Assembly: GCA_964596645.1 (NCBI GenBank)
Contig: CAZQVB010000017.1
Coordinates: 37,830-101,829 of the forward strand
Direction: 5' to 3'
Length of the DNA: 64,000 bases
DNA from: CAVQEK01 sp964596645
GTDB lineage: Bacteria; Bacteroidota; Bacteroidia; Cytophagales; Cyclobacteriaceae
Below the pieces are notes generated by a model. It ran no database searches and was not told the DNA's origin. It saw nothing but the letters and a program-made list of their open reading frames with translations. The position numbers were made by a program, and so were the translations under genes. Numbering within the stretch: position 1 is the first letter of the stretch; each line of letters starts with the position of its first letter. Shown here piece by piece: positions 26,861 through 34,695 of the stretch.

Positions 26861-28273
26861 TTAGCCTGTAAACAAGTCCGGTGGAAAATTGAGCAAATAA
26901 AGTTCCTTTTCTGCACGTGTGAGCGCGGTGTACAACCACCGAACGTACTCTTTGTCATATTCTTGCTCGGCACGTGCCCCATGGTCAATAAATACCACAG
27001 GCCACTGCCCGCCCTGCGATTTGTGGCAAGTAAGTGCGTAGGCAAACTTTACCTGCAGCGCGTTCAGGTACTCGTCCGTTTGCATCGCTTCCTTTTTCTT
27101 CTTTTTGGAGCTGATGTCGGCGTACTGCTCCATAGCGCCACCATACAGCTTTCGACCCTCTTCAGCACTCAGCGAGGGGGTGTTGGAGTGCAGGGTGTCC
27201 AACACGATTTTGGCTTCAAAAGGTGCCAGATCAGGATAATCTGCCATCTGCAGCTCCACCTGGGCGAAGCGAAAGCCGAAGCGCTCCTCCACGTCAAACA
27301 GTTTTTTTACCCGCACAAAATCTCCGTTGGCCAGAAAGCCCGCCGGGCTGTCTGCCGGCAGAAAGAAGTAATTGTTTCGCACCACCATCAGCATATCGCC
27401 CGCCTCCAGTTCCTCTTCAAAATACAGCAAATGGCGGCGGATCATCTGGTTGTATCGCACGGCCTGCCAATTGGCCCGGCAAATCACGCTGGTTTTCTCC
27501 ATGCCGTATTTATCATAGGCATATCGAAGGCCATCTTCCAGCTTTTCGCCGCCTATACGATATATGTCTTTGAAGCCACGCGTATGCATTTTTATGTCGA
27601 TCTCCTTTCTGCCCAGTTGCTCCCGCAGGTAAGTGGCGTTTTCAAGTATGCCGGAAGAAGCCTCCTGTCGCACCACATCGCGCAGCTCGGCATCGGCCAG
27701 GTCGAGGCCATATTCCGTGCGCAGATATTCCACATTCAGTCCAGGGCTTTCTGACTTGCCCACAGGTGGTAGCTGTGCGGTATCGCCGATCAGCACCAGC
27801 TTATTGCTGCTGTCTTCAAACACGTAGCGCACCAGATCGTGCAGCAGGCCGCGAGCGCCAAACTCAGCGTCATCTGAAAGCATGGACGCCTCGTCGACAA
27901 TAAATACCGTCTTCTTGTAATAGTTGCGCTGCAACAAAAACTTCAGCTCACCGGAAGAGGGGTCGGCCACCTGCTTGTACATGGTTTTGTGCATGGTAAA
28001 AGCAGGCCTGCCAGTGTAGCTGCCCAACACCTTTGCCGCACGGCCCGTAGGCGCCATCAGTAAGTATTTATAGTTGAACAGCTTAAGCTGCTCTATCAAC
28101 GTACTGACCACGGTAGTTTTACCGGTGCCTGCATAGCCTTTTATCAGCACGGTATTGCAACTGCGGCTGCCACCCACACCTATCAAGTGGTCGAATACGC
28201 TGAATAAGCGCTTCTGGCCCTCCGTAGGTTCGTAGGGGAATTTGGCTAGGATCAGGCTGGAAATTGATGGCAA
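26861..28273 (-). CDS. RecD-like superfamily 1 DNA helicase (AAA_30/UvrD_C_2)
   Basis: 470 residues. Helicase motifs in order: GYAGTGKTT (Walker A, about residues 46-54), APTGRAAKVL (motif Ia), VFIVDEASM (Walker B), IGDTAQLPPVG (motif III), and C-terminal AYALTCHKSQGGQWPVV plus WLYTALTRAEKELYL (motifs V-VI). This is a single-polypeptide RecD/Dda-like 5'-3' helicase without RecB or RecC neighbours. Such stand-alone proteins are widespread in Bacteroidota, with a probable role in repair or replication restart. Divergent from the Nudix gene, starts 50 bases apart. Confidence 0.9.
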   Translation of the reverse strand: MPSISSLILAKFPYEPTEGQKRLFSVFDHLIGVGGSRSCNTVLIKGYAGTGKTTVVSTLIEQLKLFNYKYLLMAPTGRAAKVLGSYTGRPAFTMHKTMYKQVADPSSGELKFLLQRNYYKKTVFIVDEASMLSDDAEFGARGLLHDLVRYVFEDSSNKLVLIGDTAQLPPVGKSESPGLNVEYLRTEYGLDLADAELRDVVRQEASSGILENATYLREQLGRKEIDIKMHTRGFKDIYRIGGEKLEDGLRYAYDKYGMEKTSVICRANWQAVRYNQMIRRHLLYFEEELEAGDMLMVVRNNYFFLPADSPAGFLANGDFVRVKKLFDVEERFGFRFAQVELQMADYPDLAPFEAKIVLDTLHSNTPSLSAEEGRKLYGGAMEQYADISSKKKKKEAMQTDEYLNALQVKFAYALTCHKSQGGQWPVVFIDHGARAEQEYDKEYVRWLYTALTRAEKELYLLNFPPDLFTG

Positions 28274-28323
28274 GGCGCTGCTGTGTTATGCTGCAATATG
28301 TATTTATTTGACAAGACCTTATA

Positions 28324-28839
28324 ATGCGCAATAGTACTATGGACACATTGAACGACAAAATAGTGGCTCAATTCGGCAACCGGCTACGGGTGCGTGTATG
28401 TGGTATAGCCGAGGAACAGGGCCGCGTTTTGTTGGTGCGTCACAAGGCTTTGGGGAAAAAAGGCATTTTCTGGTCGCCACCCGGCGGGGGCATGGACTAT
28501 GGGGCATCGGCTGAAGAAAACCTGATCAGGGAATTTCTCGAGGAGTCGGGGCTGCACATCCGGGTGGGCAAGTTCCTGTTCGTGCACGAATTTCTTGAAG
28601 CACCGCTGCATGCGGTCGAATTGTTTTTTCAGGTACAAATTATTGGCGGCACGCTTAAAAAAGGTATCGATCCGGAGCTGGCGCACGATGCCCAGATCAT
28701 CGATGAACTGCGTTGGTTTTCGCGCGAAGAAATTGAGGCACAGCCTGCAGATATATTCCACAATGCGCTGCACAGTGCACATTTTTTAGGAGCTGGAACA
28801 CCTTCCCGCCCCTACCTTCTATTCCGCCCCAGCGGCTGA
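28324..28839 (+). CDS. Nudix hydrolase
   Basis: 171 residues. The Nudix box spans about residues 56-80 (PPGGGMDYGASAEENLIREF then LEESGL). It matches G-x5-E-x7-REUxEExGU except that the first Glu is Ala; the metal-binding REFLEE core is intact. Substrate unknown; the family cleaves nucleoside diphosphates linked to another group. The central part (LFVHEFLEAPLHAVELFFQV) resembles Bacteroidota Nudix proteins of unassigned function. Expressed divergently from the RecD-like helicase. Confidence 0.9.
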   Translation: MRNSTMDTLNDKIVAQFGNRLRVRVCGIAEEQGRVLLVRHKALGKKGIFWSPPGGGMDYGASAEENLIREFLEESGLHIRVGKFLFVHEFLEAPLHAVELFFQVQIIGGTLKKGIDPELAHDAQIIDELRWFSREEIEAQPADIFHNALHSAHFLGAGTPSRPYLLFRPSG

Positions 28840-28856
28840 AATAGCAATTTATTAAA

Positions 28857-28888
28857 TTGTTTTTTCAGGCATAAAATATTTATACTTG
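28857..28888 (+). promoter_or_regulatory. Candidate promoter of the 28.9-31.0 kb operon
   Basis: TTG at 28857-28859, a 21-base spacer, and TATACTTG at 28881-28888, one mismatch from TAnnTTTG. The first ATG of the operon follows at 28910. Confidence 0.45.
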
Positions 28889-28909
28889 CAGAAATAAATA
28901 AGCACACCG

Positions 28910-29692
28910 ATGTTAACACGAATCCTATCTATATTTTTCTTTTTAGTGGCAATAGCCTTAACGGTATTTTTAGCCTACCGCATCAAATTTAAGATCGACG
29001 AAGATCGACGCATTGAGCGCAACGAGGAGATGGTGATCAACAAGTTGAAAATGATTCGCGATGCGGAAGTGGCTTTTCAGGCCGTAAATGGCCGCTACAC
29101 TGGCAGCTGGGACACGCTCATCAGCTTTATAGATACAGGCCATATGTACATCACTGAGCGCTCTGAAGAGATTATACTGAAAGAATACGGTACGGAAGAT
29201 GTAATCGTAACTACCGACACCATAGGTAAAGTGTCGGTGAAAGATTCACTCTTTGTGAACCGCGAGCCTGTGTTGGCTTTGGCAGAAGGCACGGTCACAG
29301 AGCTGAACATGCAAGAAGGCGGTGTTGTGAATCGTGGCGACTTGCTGGGAACAATTCAGACGCAAAGTGGCAAACGACTGCGTATAAAGGCTCCCCTCAC
29401 CGGCCGGGTAGAAGAACTCTATATTCGAGAAGGCAGCCAGGTACAGCCCACTTCCAACGTGGCGCTACTGGCTTATAAAAGAATAGGCGATGTGCAAAAC
29501 CTGCCATTGATCCCGGGAACAAATCAAAGGTTTGAACTTTTTGCCGGCAAGGTGACCAAAGGCAATGTGGTAGTGGATGTATTTGAAGCCCGCGATGTGG
29601 CTCCGCAAAATCCGCTGAGAAAGAGAAATCCTGAATTGGCCCTTCGCGTAGGCTCACGCACCGATGTATCGACAACCGGAAACTGGGAATAA
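28910..29692 (+). CDS. Membrane-anchored protein with an inserted lipoyl/HlyD-like barrel-sandwich domain
   Basis: 260 residues of unknown function. One N-terminal membrane helix (about 5-23) is followed by a charged helix and MIRDAEVAFQAVNGRYTGSWDTLISFI, which resembles the globular start of pseudopilin-like proteins. The end, ALRVGSRTDVSTTGNWE, and the strand FELFAGKVTKGNVVVDVFEA look like a Bacteroidota family I recognise only as hypothetical. Between them, about residues 119-189, are two half-motifs of a barrel-sandwich hybrid: EGTVTELNMQEGGVVNRGDL and TGRVEELYIREGSQVQP. There is no MKM lipoylation site, so it is more like the adaptor-type than the carrier-type domain. First gene of an operon with DUF3822 and coaD. 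Confidence 0.7.
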   Translation: MLTRILSIFFFLVAIALTVFLAYRIKFKIDEDRRIERNEEMVINKLKMIRDAEVAFQAVNGRYTGSWDTLISFIDTGHMYITERSEEIILKEYGTEDVIVTTDTIGKVSVKDSLFVNREPVLALAEGTVTELNMQEGGVVNRGDLLGTIQTQSGKRLRIKAPLTGRVEELYIREGSQVQPTSNVALLAYKRIGDVQNLPLIPGTNQRFELFAGKVTKGNVVVDVFEARDVAPQNPLRKRNPELALRVGSRTDVSTTGNWE

Positions 29693-29694
29693 AT

Positions 29695-30597
29695 TTGGAG
29701 AGCAAAGCAAAGCAGACTTATCGGCTTTTAAAAAATATAAAAGATCCTAAATTTAGTATCGACAGGCTGGACTACTACAGCCTGTCTTTGCATTTGGGCC
29801 CGCGCGATTTTCAAATGCTCATTACCGACACAGAGCTAAACCGCTGCCTGCTTCTGGAAGATTATATACTGGAGATGGGCGAGGCTGACGGGCAGCAGCA
29901 CCTGGGTGTTGTGAAAAAACTGTTTGACGAACACCATCTGTTGCGCGCCGGATTTTGGAAGAATGTCACCTTTTCATGGAAAAACCGGAAATTTGTGCTC
30001 GTACCCAATGCACTGTACAGCTCAACCAGCGGCGTACACCACCTCACAGCCAATGCCACCGTATACCCCGACCACGACCTGATTTTCACCCGCCATCACG
30101 ATGGTGGTGATTTTGTCAACGTGTTTGCCGGCGACAAAGGCATCTTCGATTTTTTACAGTCCACCTATATCAATACATCCGTTCACTATGTGCATCAGAG
30201 CAGTGTGCTGATCGATCGGGCGATTGCAAAAAGCAGGCTGGATAGTAAGGAAACTTTGCTTCTGTATATCGACCGCTTTAGTCTGCACATCGCCGTGGCA
30301 CAGGGGGGGTCACTCAGGTTTTACAATCAATTCCCCATCAAAAAATTTGAAGAGTACATACGCTTCGTTCATATGGTGACCAACGAGCTTGGCCTGCGGC
30401 ATAAAGAGGCGCGGATGCTGTTGTACGGCTACCTGGGCAAAAACACACCACACTACGAAGAGCTAAAAAAAGCGATGGGACAGCTACAACTGGGCACCCG
30501 TCCCGAAGGACTTACCTTTGGCTATGTGTTCGATGAAGTATCGGACCATCAATATTTCGACCTGTACGGCATCTATCTTACCCAGCACACGGCATGA
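29695..30597 (+). CDS. DUF3822 family protein
   Basis: 300 residues, beginning with a TTG codon 2 bases after the previous stop; no ATG fits better and the frame is otherwise intact. Sequence such as SIDRLDYYSLSLHLGPRDFQMLITD and LLYIDRFSLHIAVAQGGSLRFYNQFP fits the DUF3822 family, which is largely confined to Bacteroidota and has an actin/ASKHA-like feel (paired domains, a short beta-strand followed by a conserved Asp). No function is established that I know of. Its stop overlaps the coaD start by 4 bases (ATGA), so the two are translationally coupled. Confidence 0.85.
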   Translation: MESKAKQTYRLLKNIKDPKFSIDRLDYYSLSLHLGPRDFQMLITDTELNRCLLLEDYILEMGEADGQQHLGVVKKLFDEHHLLRAGFWKNVTFSWKNRKFVLVPNALYSSTSGVHHLTANATVYPDHDLIFTRHHDGGDFVNVFAGDKGIFDFLQSTYINTSVHYVHQSSVLIDRAIAKSRLDSKETLLLYIDRFSLHIAVAQGGSLRFYNQFPIKKFEEYIRFVHMVTNELGLRHKEARMLLYGYLGKNTPHYEELKKAMGQLQLGTRPEGLTFGYVFDEVSDHQYFDLYGIYLTQHTA

Positions 30598-31049
30598 GCG
30601 CCAAAGTAGCCATATTCCCGGGTTCTTTCGATCCATTCACCAATGGCCACTACGACATAGTGAAGCGCGGCCTTCGGCTGTTCGACAAGATCATCATAGC
30701 CGTAGGCCACAACACACAAAAAAAGCGATATTTTGATGTGGCACTGATGTCGCAAAAAATCCAGGATGCTTTTGAGGAAGACCCGCGCGTGCAAATCGAA
30801 ATATATGATGAGCTAACCGCTGACTTTGCCAAGAAACACAAAGCCGGTGTGCTACTTCGCGGGCTGAGGAACACCACCGATTTCGAATATGAAAATACTA
30901 TAGCACAGATCAATCACAATTTGTTTCCCAGCCTGGAAACAGTCTTTCTGATCACTTCGCCGGAATTCGCCTTCATCAGCTCCTCCATCATCCGCGAGGT
31001 GCACCGCTACAACGGCAACATTGACAAGTACGTGCCGTACGTGCTTTAG
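30594..31049 (+). CDS. coaD: Phosphopantetheine adenylyltransferase
   Basis: 151 residues, the normal length. It transfers AMP from ATP to 4'-phosphopantetheine, the penultimate step of coenzyme A synthesis. The nucleotidyltransferase signature GSFDPFTNGHYDIVKR (T/HxGH type) is at 10-25, RGLRNTTDFEYE is the substrate-binding segment, and ISSSIIRE near the end is the family's second ATP-binding motif. Overlaps DUF3822 upstream by 4 bases and the convergent Nudix gene by 4 bases at the 3' end. Confidence 0.96.
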   Translation: MSAKVAIFPGSFDPFTNGHYDIVKRGLRLFDKIIIAVGHNTQKKRYFDVALMSQKIQDAFEEDPRVQIEIYDELTADFAKKHKAGVLLRGLRNTTDFEYENTIAQINHNLFPSLETVFLITSPEFAFISSSIIREVHRYNGNIDKYVPYVL

Positions 31050-31714
31050 TCCATCTGGTAGTAGCGCCGAAATACACTTCTGATGGAAGGGTATGTATTG
31101 TAAAATGCCTGCTTTAGTTCGCGCCCGCTCATCCAGCGTATCTGCTCTATGTCTTCCTCCAGTTGCGGTTTCATTTCACTGTCGTCGAGGCAGTACATTA
31201 TGTACCAGTTGGTTTTCTTCAGTATCTTTTTGCCATTCTGCTTGTAGGTATGCCAGGTGGAGCAAATTTTTTTGCCAAGCTTTACTTTAATATTGCACTC
31301 TTCCTCCACCTCGCGCACGGCACATTCTTTTGCCTTTTCGCCCGGCTCCTGTTTTCCCTTCGGCAAATCCCATTTTTTGAGGCGGTAGATCATCAGTACT
31401 TCACCATCTTTGAGCACCAGGCCTCCGGCTGCCTTTATTATGGTGTATTCGCTTTTTACATGTTTTACCACCTGCTCGTAGTCTTGCACCAGAAAGGTGA
31501 TCTCCTCGAGCTTTTTGGGTTTGTCTTTTTTCAGCTGTACCAGAAAAGCGTCTACCGTTTTCTCTGATGCGCCTTTCACCAACACTTCCTCTCTGAGCAG
31601 CTGATGATCAATTTTCTGTGTTGACGTTTCCAGCACCAGGTCGTAATGGGCCTCATCGAGCAGATTGTCGTGCGGGACGATGTTGACCGGAATATCTTTG
31701 ATAAAAATCTTCAT
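31046..31714 (-). CDS. Nudix hydrolase with an N-terminal extension
   Basis: 222 residues from the ATG at 31714 (MKIFIKDIPVNIV); the frame is open upstream but without family resemblance. Residues 1-95 form an alpha/beta extension common in Bacteroidota homologues. The Nudix box at about 128-150 is GKQEPGEKAKECAVREVEEE followed by CNI, complete except that the conserved Gly after EExx is Asn. It has the diadenosine polyphosphate or mutT-like layout (AAGGLVLKDGEVLMIYRLKKWDLPKGK). Divergent from pyrE with 90 bases between starts; 3' end overlaps coaD by 4 bases. Confidence 0.9.
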   Translation of the reverse strand: MKIFIKDIPVNIVPHDNLLDEAHYDLVLETSTQKIDHQLLREEVLVKGASEKTVDAFLVQLKKDKPKKLEEITFLVQDYEQVVKHVKSEYTIIKAAGGLVLKDGEVLMIYRLKKWDLPKGKQEPGEKAKECAVREVEEECNIKVKLGKKICSTWHTYKQNGKKILKKTNWYIMYCLDDSEMKPQLEEDIEQIRWMSGRELKQAFYNTYPSIRSVFRRYYQMD

Positions 31715-31774
31715 TGGCTGTGCGCGCATTTTCCGCCAAGGATAAAAAAAATATCGGTTGGAAACAGATTTTTT

Positions 31775-31782
31775 TATTTTTG
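31775..31782 (+). promoter_or_regulatory. Candidate -7 box of pyrE
   Basis: TATTTTTG matches TAnnTTTG; the pyrE ATG follows 23 bases later at 31805. A TTG is present upstream but at a spacing of only 14 bases. Confidence 0.45.
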
Positions 31783-31804
31783 CCGACGCATCAAATCCTC
31801 TTTT

Positions 31805-32473
31805 ATGTACCTGCAAGACCGATCGGCCATAGGAATGAAAATAGCCAGCATGCTGTTGGAAATAGGCGCCATCAAGCTTAGTCCGCACAAGCCCTTTACC
31901 TGGGCGTCCGGCTGGAAATCTCCCATTTACTGCGACAACCGGCTGTCGCTTTCATACCCCGACGTACGCCTGTTCATCAAAAATGCCATAGTCGATGTAC
32001 TCAATGAAAAATATACGCTACTGGAGTCTGTCGCCGGTGTGGCCACTGCAGGCATTCCGCAGGGCTGCTTAGTAGCCGATGCCATGAACCTGCCCTTTCT
32101 TTATGTACGGCCTAAGCCCAAGGACCACGGCATGGAAAACCTGATTGAAGGCAAGGTGACGCCGGGGCAGAAAGTAGTGCTGATCGAGGACCTCATATCT
32201 ACAGGGGGCAGCTCGCTGAAAGCTGCTGAAGCCTTGAAGGCCGGTGGTTTTCAGGTGCTGGGCATGATTTCTATTTTTTCGTATGGCTTCGCCGTAGCTG
32301 ACCAAAATTTTGGCAAGGCGGGTATAGAGCTCATTTCGCTGTGCAACTACAACATACTGCTCGATGAAGCCCTGAAAGGTGGCTACATAGAAAGCGACCA
32401 GTTGCCCTTGCTAAAGGCCTGGCGGGAAGATCCTGCAGGATGGGGCCGGGAAAAAGTGCCAGATAAGTTGTAG
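31805..32473 (+). CDS. pyrE: Orotate phosphoribosyltransferase
   Basis: 222 residues from MYLQDRSAIGMKIASMLL. The enzyme joins orotate to PRPP to make OMP in pyrimidine synthesis. Signatures: FTWASGWKSPIYCDNR (orotate-binding region), YVRPKPKDHG (flexible loop) and VVLIEDLISTGGSS (PRPP-binding motif). A longer frame to 31646 exists but would run through the promoter of the divergent Nudix gene. The dihydroorotase of the same pathway lies about 10 kb away. Confidence 0.96.
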   Translation: MYLQDRSAIGMKIASMLLEIGAIKLSPHKPFTWASGWKSPIYCDNRLSLSYPDVRLFIKNAIVDVLNEKYTLLESVAGVATAGIPQGCLVADAMNLPFLYVRPKPKDHGMENLIEGKVTPGQKVVLIEDLISTGGSSLKAAEALKAGGFQVLGMISIFSYGFAVADQNFGKAGIELISLCNYNILLDEALKGGYIESDQLPLLKAWREDPAGWGREKVPDKL

Positions 32474-32559
32474 AAAGGAATAAGCACGTTCATTCCATTT
32501 TTTTCAGCACATTTCGCCCCTTCCTTCTACCTGCGGGCTCTCTATAAGGATATCCGCCT

Positions 32560-33366
32560 TTAAAGAGTAACGCGGAACTTACCCTGCGTTTTTTGCTCGA
32601 ATGCGCCAATGCCAAAAAGCGCGAAGTCGTATTTTACCGGGTCCTGCGCGTCGAATTGGCGAAGGGCGTGGGTAAGCTCCAAAGCTGCCTGCCAGTCGAG
32701 CTGCTTGCGCTTGAGAAGGCCCAGATGCCGTGCTACCCGTTCCACATGCAAGTCGCAGGGGCATACCAACTGCGACGGCTTTATTTTTTGCCACAGGCCG
32801 AAATCAACCCCATTATCGTCTTGTCGCACCATCCACCGCAAAAACATGTTGATGCGCTTACATGCTGACTTACGTGCCGGAGAGGCCACATGCTTGCCGC
32901 TGCGCGCCGGGTAATCGGGCAGGCTTATAAAAAATGACCGAAAGGCATTGATACCCTCTTCTACCGTACTGTCCTGGCTATTCATCCCTGCCAGAAAAAC
33001 GTCTTCCATGCTGGTATGCCGGGCATAAAGCTCCTTCAGAAATTGGATAAAATAAAGCAGATCTGTGGTGGTAAATGTGCGGTGCTTGAAGTGCAGCAGC
33101 GCTTTGAGATCATGCGCTGAATGCTGCATCACAAATGCATATGGGCTGTGATCCATCAGCTGCATCAGCTCCCGGCATTTATTGATGATGGTTTTGCGCT
33201 GCCCCCAGGCCAATGTTGCCGACAGAAAACCTGCAATCTCTACATCTTGTGGCAAGGAGTACAGGTGCGGTATGCAAACCGGGTCATGCGCTACAAAGGC
33301 CTTTTGATTGTACAGTTGCACCTTGTCCTCAAGAAAGGCCCGCAAGTCTGAGGCGCCGGCAGTCAT
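32560..33366 (-). CDS. TIGR02757 family protein (DUF2400)
   Basis: 268 residues. The sequence DLRAFLEDKVQLYNQKAFVAHDPVCIPHLY and KRINMFLRWMVRQDDNGVDFGLWQKI match the TIGR02757 family, a Bacteroidota and Chlamydiota-enriched family with a predominantly helical fold reminiscent of the HhH-GPD DNA glycosylase superfamily. No biochemical function is established. It ends FGIGAFEQKTQGKFRVTL. It lies 7 bases upstream of the end of the LysM gene on the same strand and is probably cotranscribed. Confidence 0.85.
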   Translation of the reverse strand: MTAGASDLRAFLEDKVQLYNQKAFVAHDPVCIPHLYSLPQDVEIAGFLSATLAWGQRKTIINKCRELMQLMDHSPYAFVMQHSAHDLKALLHFKHRTFTTTDLLYFIQFLKELYARHTSMEDVFLAGMNSQDSTVEEGINAFRSFFISLPDYPARSGKHVASPARKSACKRINMFLRWMVRQDDNGVDFGLWQKIKPSQLVCPCDLHVERVARHLGLLKRKQLDWQAALELTHALRQFDAQDPVKYDFALFGIGAFEQKTQGKFRVTL

Positions 33367-33373
33367 TGCAAGG

Positions 33374-34453
33374 TCAGGGTATATATGAAACCTCTACCGG
33401 GAACCGGAGATCGACCGCCCCGAGCCTGTCGTAGGCTTTCTTCGATATTTTCACCAGCACCTTCTCGTTATCGCCCGCTTCGGGTATTTTACCGACTACA
33501 CGCACAAACACGCTCTGCCCATTCATGTCATTTTTTATTTGCATAATGGTACCCACCGGCGCCTTGCGATGCAGTGCCAAATACTTTTTGGTGTCGCCCG
33601 CCTCTTCTATCACTTCTGCTATGCCTCGCTCCAACACTTTTTCCATACTTCGCTCCTCTGTATACCTGGTGTCGCTGTCGGTGTCTGGTGCAGCGTCTAT
33701 AACGACGGCGGGTTTTTCCGCCGCTGGCGCCGCTGGATTGTTAGCTGCCGCTTTTTCATCGGCAGGCAACATAGACGAGTTGCCCTGACTCTTCGTTTCG
33801 GCCGGCTGTATGCGCACTTCATTTTTTGCAATCAGTAGCTGCTGGCCTATCCGCACATTATTGTCCGTCAGGTTATTCCATTCCTTCAGGTCGCGCGTGG
33901 AAAGGCCATAAGCTCGGGAGATAGAAAATAATGTCTCCCCGGGTTTCACCTCGTGCGTGGCGGCATTGGGCGGCACAGTGCTTTCATTGGCCCTGGCTGC
34001 GGCAGGCCTACCCGACGGTGCAGATACAATGAGCTGTTGGCCCACTGATAAGGCATTGTCCATCAAATTATTCCATTGGCGCAGGTCACTTAAAGAGACG
34101 CTGTACTGTTGTGATATAGAAAACAGTGTCTCCCCTGGCTTCACCTGGTGCTTGCTTCGGCCCGTGGTCTGCCTCTTAGCATCGCTGCCGGAGACAGGTA
34201 TCAAAATCTGATCGCCGGCTTTCAGCCCTGTGGACGCTATGGAAGAATTGATGCTTTTTATAGACGCTATATCCACAGCGTATCGTCTGGAAATGGCGTA
34301 GAGTGTTTCTCCGGGCTCTACCCTGTGCACGATAAAAGTGCCCTGACTGCGGGTAGTAAGGCCAATGGAATCGTAGTGGAGTGCGCGTTCTGCAAAGGCA
34401 GACAATGTGCTGAAAGAAATAAAAAAGAATAAAATAACACCAACTCTAGTCAT
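33374..34453 (-). CDS. LysM-repeat secreted protein with RlpA-like double-psi barrel domain
   Basis: 359 residues from ATG 34453 (an ATG at 34474 adds 7). Signal peptide MTRVGVILFFFISFSTLSAFA. Three LysM modules: about residues 32-78 (HRVEPGETLYAISRRYAVDI), 95-138 (HQVKPGETLFSISQQYSVSL) and 155-198 (HEVKPGETLFSISRAYGLST), which bind peptidoglycan. After a Pro/Ala-rich linker, residues about 275-359 (ALHRKAPVGTIMQIKNDMNG to LRFPVEVSYIP) resemble the RlpA double-psi beta barrel. The catalytic Asp segment of lytic RlpA (NDRGPF-like) is replaced by GKIPEAGDNEK, so it is probably a non-catalytic cell-wall binder. Confidence 0.88.
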   Translation of the reverse strand: MTRVGVILFFFISFSTLSAFAERALHYDSIGLTTRSQGTFIVHRVEPGETLYAISRRYAVDIASIKSINSSIASTGLKAGDQILIPVSGSDAKRQTTGRSKHQVKPGETLFSISQQYSVSLSDLRQWNNLMDNALSVGQQLIVSAPSGRPAAARANESTVPPNAATHEVKPGETLFSISRAYGLSTRDLKEWNNLTDNNVRIGQQLLIAKNEVRIQPAETKSQGNSSMLPADEKAAANNPAAPAAEKPAVVIDAAPDTDSDTRYTEERSMEKVLERGIAEVIEEAGDTKKYLALHRKAPVGTIMQIKNDMNGQSVFVRVVGKIPEAGDNEKVLVKISKKAYDRLGAVDLRFPVEVSYIP

Positions 34454-34695
34454 ACACTTTAATCGTAAAAACATTGATAAACCCCCGCCTCGGCAGAGGG
34501 GTGGGCAAAGATACTAAGAATAGGGCGCCACGAAATAAAAAAACGACGACCGGACAAAAATCAACCGTGAATTCCGCCAGTATTGCTATGGGCTCCCTAC
34601 CTTTATTACTGTGCAATATCCGTAATTTGCACTTGGAAAAAACGATGCCCGGCAAGCGGCATTGCGTTGGCAACTTTTAGAATAGCAGGTATAGC

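Noticed and set aside
26861..28839. RecD-like helicase plus Nudix gene as a mobile or defence unit
   Set aside because: They are divergent housekeeping-type genes without mobile-element signs; stand-alone RecD-like helicases are common in this phylum.
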